From UBA4742 sp002403895 (GTDB lineage Bacteria; Actinomycetota; Acidimicrobiia; Acidimicrobiales; Acidimicrobilacustridaceae), in contig DAISGD010000007.1 in NCBI GenBank assembly GCA_036823295.1, positions 24,763-88,762 of the forward strand: a stretch of 64,000 nucleotides of DNA. Direction: 5' to 3'. The stretch's first letter is position 1. Each line of letters opens with the position of its first letter. The notes under the pieces are model-generated. The model was given only the letters and a program-made list of their open reading frames with translations, ran no database searches and was not told the origin of the DNA. The translations under genes were made by a program, and so were the position numbers. Below, in pieces: positions 57,843 to 64,000 of this stretch.

Positions 57843-59255
57843 TCAGTAGGACCGGCCGGTGATGGCAATGAGGTCGGGCTCGTCCTCCGTGTCAGGCAGC
57901 GAGCCATCAGGACGCACCAGGCACCGCACCGTGACTGCCGAGGAGGCCAGGTCGTCCTCCCCCCCCGCGCCGATCAGGGCCCACGGCACCCGGGCCCACC
58001 CGGACTGGCTGGCCTCACGGGCCGCCTCCCGGGACTCGACGTCCACCGTGTGGCTATCACGTCGTTCGGTGGCCTCGGCCAGCAGAGCCTTCTGCGCCCC
58101 CTCGAGGCGATCGGCGACGGCAGCGGCCACCCCGGCCAGCGGCACGGCGGTCTTGTCGCCGGCGATGCGGTCAACCAGGGTCACCGCCTGTTCGGCCAGG
58201 TCTCGGGGACCGAGCTCGAGGCGGACGGGCACGCCCTTGAGCTCCCAGTCGGTGGCCCGGCGCCCGGCCGAGACCTCGACGCGGATGTCGAGGTGGGTCC
58301 GCAGGCCAGCGGCGCGCAGCTCATCGGCCAAGGCGCGAACGCGGGCGATCACGTCGGCGTCGTCGCGCACGGCCATGACCACCACCTGGATGGGGGCCAG
58401 GCGGGGAGGCAGGCGCAGGCCGCGGTCGTCGCCGTGACCCATGATCAGGCCTCCCACCATGCGGGTGGATACCCCCCACGACGTGGTCCACGCCAGTTGC
58501 TGAGTGCCTTCGGCGTCGAGGTAGTGGATGTCGAACGCCTTGGCAAAGTTCTGGCCCAGCTCGTGGCTTGTCCCCATCTGCAGGGCCTTGCCGTCGCCCA
58601 TCATGGCCTCACAGGTGAGGGTGTTGATGGCACCGGCGAAGCGCTCCCTGGTCGTCTTGCGCCCCACCACGACGGGCATGGCCAAGACGCTGACCATGAA
58701 GTCGGCGTAGACGTCACGGTGGATCTGCTCGGCGTAGGCGCGGGCGTCTTCAGAGGTGGCGTGGGCGGTGTGACCTTCCTGCCACAGGAACTCGCTGGTG
58801 CGCAGGAACAGTCGGGGCCGCAGCTCCCACCGCACCACGTTGGCCCACTGGTTGAGCAACAGGGGCAGGTCGCGGTAGCTCTGGATCCACTTGGCCATGT
58901 ACTCGCCGATGACCGTCTCGCTGGTGGGTCGCACCACGATGGGCTCGTCGAGCTCCTTGCCGCCGGCCACGGTGACGACGGCCAATTCGGGGCTGAACCC
59001 CTCGACGTGCTCGGCCTCTCGGCGCAGGTAGCTCTCGGGGATGAACAGGGGGAAGTAGGCGTTCTCGGCGCCCGCCGCTTTGATGCGGGCGTCGACCTCG
59101 GCCTGCATCCGTTCCCAGATGGCGTAGCCGTAGGGGCGGATGACCATGGTGCCCCGCACCGGCCCGTTGTCGGCCAGCTCCGCCTTGTTCAGGACGTCCT
59201 GGTACCAGCGAGGAAAATCCTCGGCCTGGGGGGTGAGCACGGGAGGCTTGGCCAT
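57843..59255 (-). CDS. proS: Prolyl-tRNA synthetase, short archaeal/eukaryotic type
   Basis: 470 residues, class II synthetase. Motif 2/3 and proline-binding segments are RPTSETVIGEYMAKWIQSYRD, LFLRTSEFLWQEGHTAH and GVSTRMVGGLIMGHGDDRGL. There is no editing insertion between motifs 2 and 3, and a C-terminal zinc-like domain ends in Tyr (ITGRSY), as in eukaryotic and archaeal ProRS. It charges tRNA-Pro. The bacterial-type enzyme usual at this locus in Mycobacterium is about 580 residues and has the insertion. The start is ATG at 59255. Confidence 0.95.
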   Translation of the reverse strand: MAKPPVLTPQAEDFPRWYQDVLNKAELADNGPVRGTMVIRPYGYAIWERMQAEVDARIKAAGAENAYFPLFIPESYLRREAEHVEGFSPELAVVTVAGGKELDEPIVVRPTSETVIGEYMAKWIQSYRDLPLLLNQWANVVRWELRPRLFLRTSEFLWQEGHTAHATSEDARAYAEQIHRDVYADFMVSVLAMPVVVGRKTTRERFAGAINTLTCEAMMGDGKALQMGTSHELGQNFAKAFDIHYLDAEGTQQLAWTTSWGVSTRMVGGLIMGHGDDRGLRLPPRLAPIQVVVMAVRDDADVIARVRALADELRAAGLRTHLDIRVEVSAGRRATDWELKGVPVRLELGPRDLAEQAVTLVDRIAGDKTAVPLAGVAAAVADRLEGAQKALLAEATERRDSHTVDVESREAAREASQSGWARVPWALIGAGGEDDLASSAVTVRCLVRPDGSLPDTEDEPDLIAITGRSY

Positions 59256-59305
59256 AGGGCGGCGATCGTAGTGCCGGGTGCTGGTCGGCCGAAGCCAGAA
59301 CCCGC

Positions 59306-59791
59306 TCAGGTGACGTGAACGAGGCCGAGCATCACACCCGCGAAGGCGATCACGATCGTGCCCAGCCACATGACCAGGAGGAGTTGGTCCTTGTGGAAGT
59401 CGCGACCGAGCCGATCAATGCGACTTTCGAACCGATCGGCGGTGACCATCTGGCTGGAGAGATGTTCGTCCAGCTGATGGAGGCGCGCCTCAAACCGGGT
59501 CTTGGTGACCATGGTGTCGAGGCGGGCATCGACAACGTCGAGTCGGCCATCGACCCGGTCGAATCGGGCGTCGACCCGGTCGAATCGGGCGTCGACCCGG
59601 TCGAATCGGGCGTCGACCTTCTCGAAACGGGCGTCGACTTGCGCGAGGCGGGCGTCGAGGTGGTCATTGGTGACCAGCGATGACCAGCCGTGGGGAGGGA
59701 GCGCTTCCATCAGGAGGCCGGCTTCGTCGGCGCCGAAGGACTGTTCGAGTTGGGTGTAGAGCGAGCTGCGGATCTTGTCTTGCACAACCAT
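59306..59791 (-). CDS. Coiled-coil protein with C-terminal membrane anchor, function unknown
   Basis: 161 residues. N-terminal 35 residues (IRSSLYTQLEQSFGADEAG), then an alpha-helical coiled coil of regular seven-residue repeats (VDARFDR, about residues 45-95), a second helix (ARLHQLDEHLSSQM) and a transmembrane helix at about 138-158. The topology resembles the CCDC90/DUF1640-type coiled-coil membrane proteins, though homology is not claimed. The DNA encoding the heptads is tandemly repeated. ATG at 59791. No partner is evident between proS and ispG. Confidence 0.75.
   Translation of the reverse strand: MVVQDKIRSSLYTQLEQSFGADEAGLLMEALPPHGWSSLVTNDHLDARLAQVDARFEKVDARFDRVDARFDRVDARFDRVDGRLDVVDARLDTMVTKTRFEARLHQLDEHLSSQMVTADRFESRIDRLGRDFHKDQLLLVMWLGTIVIAFAGVMLGLVHVT
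59551..59634. repeat. Tandem 21-bp repeats in the coiled-coil gene
   Basis: Three identical 21-bp units (59551-59571, 59572-59592, 59593-59613) and a fourth diverged one (59614-59634). Each unit is exactly one heptad (VDARFDR), so repeat changes lengthen or shorten the coil without breaking register. Confidence 0.92.
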
Positions 59792-59866
59792 GATTCGAGA
59801 ACTTCCTGTGAGCGGTTCGGGACCCGGGGAAGGTACGGGTGACTATAGCTATGAACCGCTAGATAA

Positions 59867-61081
59867 TCAAGTATCATCGCGTTTGCGCATCAATTCGATT
59901 CGGACTTCGTCCTGGTTGGCGTCGCTCCCCTGCTCGTCGAGCAGCGCTGCCCGGTCGGCCTCGGCCGCCTCGGCGGCGCCGGCTTCGGCCCGGGCCTGGG
60001 CCTCTTCGACGCCCTCCTCGTTCACGATCTTGGCCCATTCGACCAGGGCCCCGACCATCTCGTCCTCCTTGACGACCTTGACCACCCTGCCCTTGACGAA
60101 CAGGTGGCCCCGCTTGCGCCCGGCGGCGATGCCCAGGTCAGCCTCGCGAGCCTCGCCCGGCCCGTTCACGACGCAGCCCATGACCGCCACCTGGATGGGG
60201 ATGTTGAGCTGGCTGAGTGCGTTTTGGGCGGCGTTGGCTACCTCGATGACATCGACCTCGGCCCGCCCGCACGACGGGCAGGCGATGAGGTCGAGTCCCT
60301 TGCGCTCGCGTAAGCCCAACGCCTCGAGCAGCTGGCGGCCGGCTCGGGCCTCCTCCACCGGGTCGGCCGTGAGCGAGTAGCGGATCGTGTCGCCGATGCC
60401 CTCGGCCAGCAGGGTGGCCATCCCGGCCGTGCTCTTGATCAGACCCGCCGGGGGCGGCCCCGCCTCGGTGACGCCGAGGTGGAGCGGGTAGTCGACGGCG
60501 TCGGCCAGTTGCCGGTAGGCATCGATCATGAGCGGCACGTTTGAGGCCTTGACCGAGATCTTCACGTCGTCGAAATCGACCTCGCGGAAGTAGTCGAGCT
60601 CCCGTTGGGCCGACTCGACCATGGCCTCGGCCGTGATCCGGCCGCCGTACTTCTTGTACAGGGACTTGTCGAGCGACCCGCCGTTGACCCCGATGCGGAT
60701 GGGGACCCCGCGGTCCTTGCACTCGCGAGCGACGGTCTTGATGTGCTCAGGGTTGGTGATGTTGCCCGGGTTGAGCCGCAAGCAGGCCACGCCGGCGTCG
60801 AGGGCCTCGAGCGCCCGCCGGTACTGGTTGTGGATGTCGGCGATGATCGGCACTGGCGAGCGGGGCACGATGTGGGCCAGACCCTCGGCCGCCTCGCGGT
60901 CGTTGCACGTGCAGCGCACGATGTCGGCGCCGGCAGCGGCCAGGGCGTAGATCTGCACCAGCGTGCCCTCGACGTCGGCCGTCTTGGTCGTGGTCATCGA
61001 CTGGACCGAGATGGGTGCGTCGCCACCAACGAGCACATCACCCACCATGATCTGGCGGGTCTTGCGCCGCGCGAAGGTCAT
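59867..61081 (-). CDS. ispG: 4-hydroxy-3-methylbut-2-en-1-yl diphosphate synthase (ferredoxin/flavodoxin)
   Basis: 404 residues. TIM barrel (SVQSMTTTKTADVEGTL, LRLNPGNI) and a C-terminal iron-sulfur domain with ACPSCGR and a third Cys in VMGCVVNGPGEA. It makes HMBPP in the MEP isoprenoid pathway. The ATG at 61081 overlaps the rseP stop (ATGA). The C-terminus is extended by about 40 Ala/Glu-rich residues. Confidence 0.96.
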   Translation of the reverse strand: MTFARRKTRQIMVGDVLVGGDAPISVQSMTTTKTADVEGTLVQIYALAAAGADIVRCTCNDREAAEGLAHIVPRSPVPIIADIHNQYRRALEALDAGVACLRLNPGNITNPEHIKTVARECKDRGVPIRIGVNGGSLDKSLYKKYGGRITAEAMVESAQRELDYFREVDFDDVKISVKASNVPLMIDAYRQLADAVDYPLHLGVTEAGPPPAGLIKSTAGMATLLAEGIGDTIRYSLTADPVEEARAGRQLLEALGLRERKGLDLIACPSCGRAEVDVIEVANAAQNALSQLNIPIQVAVMGCVVNGPGEAREADLGIAAGRKRGHLFVKGRVVKVVKEDEMVGALVEWAKIVNEEGVEEAQARAEAGAAEAAEADRAALLDEQGSDANQDEVRIELMRKRDDT

Positions 61082-62622
61082 GGGCTGAACGGGTTGGCCG
61101 CGGGGCGGACTGCGTCCAGGTACATCGAGCTCATGCCCACGAAGATAAACACGAACAGCACGGCGTAGGCGATCGGCATCAGCTTGGCGATGTCGACGCG
61201 GTAGGGGCGACCGACGATGCGGCCCCGGATCGCCTCATAGGTGGCGATGGCGGCGTGGCCCCCATCGAACGGCAGGAGGGGCAGGAGGTTGATAAGGCCG
61301 AGGAACAGGTTCACCAGGGCCAGGAGGAGGAGGGCCGATGTGAACCCGGCCGCACCCGCCTGCGACCCCAGACGGATGACGCCGAGGATCGACAAGACCC
61401 GGTTGCTGTCTTCGGACGACGGCGCGGCCGAGACCTGGGCGGGCGGTGCCCCTTCTAGCGGCTCGATGGCGGAGGCCGACGTCGTCGCCGCGGGTTCCTC
61501 GACCCCCTGGGGTGGGGTGGAGAAGACCAGCTTGGTGTAGTTGGTGAGCCCGCTGGGCGAGAAGAACCGGCCGATCCCACTGATCGAACTGGTGACCATG
61601 TTGCCGAACTCCCGCCCGGCCGAGCCGGCCGCGTCGAGCGGGCCCTGCTGCACCTTGTCGGCGATGCTCTTGACTCCGAGGAAGCCCCGGGCGCCCGTCT
61701 CCGGCATGTTCTCGGGCGCGGTCACCGTCGTCTTGTAGGCCCCACCGGAGCGCTCGAACTCAACGGTGACTGGTCCCCCCGGAGCTGCCGCCACCGCCGC
61801 GGTGAACTGCCCGTAGTCACTGACGGGCTCGCCGTTGACCCGCAACGGGGTGTCGCCGCTCTGCAGCGGCGCCAGCCGGGTGGCCCCCTCGGCGTTGAGG
61901 GCCCATCCGATGGTGGGCGTCAGGGTGACCTGCTGGCCGTCGCGCTCCACGACCATGTCGACCTGCTTGCCGGCGTTGGCCTGGATCACGTCGCCAAAGG
62001 CCTTGAAGTCGGCGACGGATTGGCCGGCCAGGCTCACGACCCGATCGCCCTCCTGCACACCGGCCGTTGCCGCTGCCGTGCCGGGCAGGGCCGAGGACAC
62101 GCTCCAGCGGTCGGGGCTGGCCGTCCCGAAGGCGAAGTTCAGGATGAAGAGCAGCACGAAGGCGATGGCCAGGTTCATCATTGGGCCGGCCAGCACGACT
62201 CGGAGGCGCTTCCAGTAGCCCTTCTCGCGGTAGGTCCAGCCTTCGTCCCCCGGTTCGACCTCTTCGAGGTTGTTCATGCCGATGATCTTCACGTAGGCGC
62301 CCGCCGGGATCGGCTTGATGCCGTACTCGGTCTCTCCTCGCCGGAGCGACCAGAGACGAGGGCCGAAGCCGATGAAATATTCGGTCACCTTCATCCCGGC
62401 CTGCTTCGCCGCCAAGAAGTGCCCCAGTTCGTGCAGGAAGATCGAGACCAGGAGGGCCCCGATGAAGAACAGGGCCCACGGCCCCCACGCCACGGCGGCC
62501 AGCGTGAACAGACCGACGATGGCGGCCAGAGCCACCAACGCCTGCAGTCGGCTCGCCCCCGGGGCCTCCGGCTCGGGCGGCACGCCGGTCGTAGCCGGGG
62601 GTGGATTGAGCAGGTCGGTCAC
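61078..62622 (-). CDS. rseP: Site-2 protease, RseP/Rip1 family zinc metallopeptidase
   Basis: 514 residues. Pro-rich N-terminus, membrane segments at about 30-62, zinc motif HExxH as His64-Glu65-His68 (FLHELGHF), a further membrane helix, two PDZ-like modules (about 175-350), and the second motif LLPFDGGHAA near residue 460, followed by a last helix. It cuts anti-sigma factors and other membrane proteins within the bilayer. A 40-residue Ala/Ser/Glu-rich insertion lies near 390-430. GTG start at 62622 overlaps the dxr stop (GTGA). Confidence 0.94.
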   Translation of the reverse strand: MTDLLNPPPATTGVPPEPEAPGASRLQALVALAAIVGLFTLAAVAWGPWALFFIGALLVSIFLHELGHFLAAKQAGMKVTEYFIGFGPRLWSLRRGETEYGIKPIPAGAYVKIIGMNNLEEVEPGDEGWTYREKGYWKRLRVVLAGPMMNLAIAFVLLFILNFAFGTASPDRWSVSSALPGTAAATAGVQEGDRVVSLAGQSVADFKAFGDVIQANAGKQVDMVVERDGQQVTLTPTIGWALNAEGATRLAPLQSGDTPLRVNGEPVSDYGQFTAAVAAAPGGPVTVEFERSGGAYKTTVTAPENMPETGARGFLGVKSIADKVQQGPLDAAGSAGREFGNMVTSSISGIGRFFSPSGLTNYTKLVFSTPPQGVEEPAATTSASAIEPLEGAPPAQVSAAPSSEDSNRVLSILGVIRLGSQAGAAGFTSALLLLALVNLFLGLINLLPLLPFDGGHAAIATYEAIRGRIVGRPYRVDIAKLMPIAYAVLFVFIFVGMSSMYLDAVRPAANPFSP

Positions 62623-63806
62623 GATGCGATCCTCTCGATGACCTCTCCAGCGATGCGGCGGGCACGCTGGTCTGTGTCGATCACGGTTTCCAGATCGGTG
62701 GCCGGGGTGCCGTCGTAAAGGTCGAGGGCAGCAGCGAGCACGTCGGCGATCTGGGTCCAGCGGAGGCGGCCGGCCAGAAACGCGGCCACCGCCTCCTCGT
62801 TGGCGGCGTTGAGCCACGCAGGCGAAGTCTCCCCGGCACGACCGGCGGCATAGGCCAGGCGCAGACAACCGAACGCCTCCAGGTCGGGCGGCTCGAAGTC
62901 GAGCCGGCTCAGGGTTGACCAGTCGATGCGCCCGAACGGAGTGGTGCTGCGGTCGGGGTAGGCCAGGGCGTAGCCGATCGGCAGGCGCATGTCGGGCAGC
63001 GACAGTTGGGCGATGGTGGCGGCGTCGGTGAACTCGACCATCGAGTGGATGATCGATTGCGGGTGCACGACCACGTCGATCTGGTCGAAGCCGATACCCA
63101 CGCCGTGGTCGCCAGCCGGCGCGCCGAACAGCTCGTTGGCCTCGATGACCTCGAGCCCCTTGTTCATGAGGGTCGACGAGTCGACGGTGATCTTGGGGCC
63201 CATCGACCACGTCGGGTGGGCCAAGGCCTCGTCGATGGTGACCGCTTCGAGCTCGGCGCGGCTGCGACCCCGGAACGGTCCCCCACTGGCAGTGAGCACG
63301 AGCCGCTCGACCCGGCTCGGGTTGTCGTTGGCCCGCAGGCACTGATGGATGGCGCAGTGCTCGCTGTCTACCGGCACCAGCTCGGCCCCGGGCGTGCGCC
63401 GGGCCCGCTGGACGACGGGGCCGGCAGCGATAAGCGATTCCTTGTTGGCCAGGGCCAGGCGCTGGCCCGCTTCAAGGGTGGCCAGAGTGACGGGCAGCCC
63501 GGCGAAGCCGACCACGCCGTTGACCACGACCTCGGCTTCGTTGGCCAGGCTGGCCAGGGCCCCGTCGCCGGCCCGGATCTCGCACTGGGGCAGGCGAGCC
63601 GTCAGTTCGGCGGCGGCGGTCTCGTCGGCTACGGCCACCACTTTGGGCCGATGGGCCTCAGCCTGGGCGATGAGCAGGTCGAGCTTGCGGCCGCTGGCAC
63701 CAAGCGCGGTCAGCTCGAAGCGATCGGGCTCATCAGCGATGACGTCCAGCGTCTGGGTGCCGATCGAGCCGGTGGAACCGGCGAGCGCGACCCGTGACGA
63801 CGACAT
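62619..63806 (-). CDS. dxr: 1-deoxy-D-xylulose-5-phosphate reductoisomerase
   Basis: 395 residues. NADPH-binding GSTGSIGTQTL (10-20), then ANKESLIAAG, VPVDSEHCAIHQCL, TASGGPFRG and the catalytic/metal WSMGPKITVDSSTLMNKGLE. It makes MEP, the committed step of the MEP pathway. The start is ATG at 63806 with TAGGCT 6 nt upstream, so it should head the dxr-rseP-ispG operon. Confidence 0.97.
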   Translation of the reverse strand: MSSSRVALAGSTGSIGTQTLDVIADEPDRFELTALGASGRKLDLLIAQAEAHRPKVVAVADETAAAELTARLPQCEIRAGDGALASLANEAEVVVNGVVGFAGLPVTLATLEAGQRLALANKESLIAAGPVVQRARRTPGAELVPVDSEHCAIHQCLRANDNPSRVERLVLTASGGPFRGRSRAELEAVTIDEALAHPTWSMGPKITVDSSTLMNKGLEVIEANELFGAPAGDHGVGIGFDQIDVVVHPQSIIHSMVEFTDAATIAQLSLPDMRLPIGYALAYPDRSTTPFGRIDWSTLSRLDFEPPDLEAFGCLRLAYAAGRAGETSPAWLNAANEEAVAAFLAGRLRWTQIADVLAAALDLYDGTPATDLETVIDTDQRARRIAGEVIERIAS

Positions 63807-63812
63807 GGCCCA

Positions 63813-63818
63813 AGCCTA
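63813..63818 (-). promoter_or_regulatory. Leaderless -10 element (TAGGCT) of dxr
   Basis: TAGGCT is followed by 6 nt and the ATG at 63806; no Shine-Dalgarno sequence. Confidence 0.45.
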
Positions 63819-63872
63819 CCGATCAGCCCCCACCCGGGCACCGCGGGCGGCCGTGGTGACGAGGCGGCGCCG

Positions 63873-64000
63873 TCAGCCGACGCGGCGCAGGGTGTTGTGG
63901 TCGGTGTGCTCGAAGGGTGCGTCGAACTCCTTCATCTGGAGCATGGTGGTCTCGTCGTAGGACCAGCTGTCGTCGCCCTCGATGGTGATGGTGACGTCGT
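63873..64000 (-). CDS. C-terminal end of an unidentified protein, possibly a heme-binding beta-barrel family member
   Basis: About 41 codons are visible and run off the right edge: VTITIEGDDSWSYDETTMLQ, then MKEFDAPFEHTDHNTLRRVG and a stop at 63873-63875. Alternating polar/hydrophobic residues suggest beta strands. The PFEHTDHNTLRRVG ending recalls actinobacterial FABP-like/nitrobindin-like heme proteins, but this is from memory and weak. The rest of the gene is needed to decide. Confidence 0.5.
   Translation of the reverse strand, partial: DVTITIEGDDSWSYDETTMLQMKEFDAPFEHTDHNTLRRVG

Overview
This is a GC-rich bacterial chromosome window, almost certainly from the phylum Actinomycetota and most likely a member of the Acidimicrobiia or a close relative. 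The case rests on gene order. From right to left it runs dxr, rseP/rip1, ispG, proS, rimP, nusA, infB, rbfA, truB, ribF, rpsO, pnp, M16 peptidase, dapB, dapA, RNase J, ftsK, rimO, pgsA, cinA, recA, miaB, miaA, dapF, hflX, lexA, LysM protein, nrdR and nrdJ. That is a compressed version of an order known from Mycobacterium and other Actinomycetota. The assignment below phylum level is inference: it uses the short archaeal/eukaryotic-type ProRS, the Thr-rich secreted proteins and the many leaderless starts. The sequence is a draft scaffold with three runs of exactly 100 N (2487-2586, 26003-26102, 55335-55434).

Layout. 1-2.7 kb: a GH3 beta-glucosidase cut by the window edge, a headless TetR remnant, a two-helix membrane protein, and a gap flanked by short repeats that may mark a mobile element. 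2.7-9.7 kb: DNA precursor supply and damage response, with B12-dependent ribonucleotide reductase (nrdJ), a RibD-like reductase, the repressor NrdR, a LysM protein divergent from lexA, and a peroxiredoxin. 9.7-19.6 kb: a leftward block with dapE, dapD, two proline-rich membrane proteins, dapC, hflX, dapF, miaA, a degenerate kinase and miaB. 19.7-28.6 kb: recA, msrB, cinA, pgsA, rimO, an SMP-30 protein and ftsK. 28.8-35 kb: an accessory stretch with a catalase-like protein, bsaP-bioB, a cupredoxin, a polytopic membrane protein, a methyltransferase and a GT2 glycosyltransferase. 35-45.7 kb: RNase J, dapA, a winged-helix protein, a broken TetR/ATP-grasp junction, SURF1, an acyl-CoA synthetase, a VTT-like protein, an SDR, a PH-like membrane protein, dapB and an M16 peptidase. 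45.7-57.6 kb: a long translation and RNA operon-like run from rimP to pnp. 57.8-64 kb: proS, a coiled-coil membrane protein, ispG, rseP, dxr and the tail of a further gene.

Functional links. All six genes of the succinylase route to meso-diaminopimelate and lysine (dapA, B, C, D, E, F) lie in this one window. LexA sites sit between lexA and the LysM gene and inside the recA promoter. NrdR-like boxes overlap a clear promoter of nrdJ, and nrdR itself is about 1.5 kb away. Two MEP-pathway genes (dxr, ispG) flank the site-2 protease. Many first-in-unit genes carry a TANNNT hexamer 6-8 nt before the start codon and no Shine-Dalgarno sequence, which suggests widespread leaderless transcription.

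No CRISPR array, prophage, complete insertion sequence, rRNA or tRNA gene was recognised. I did not find a clearly new multi-gene system. The strongest leads are the leaderless-promoter pattern, the two regulatory circuits, the degenerate kinase between miaA and miaB, the family of proline-rich two-helix proteins, and two truncated-gene junctions.
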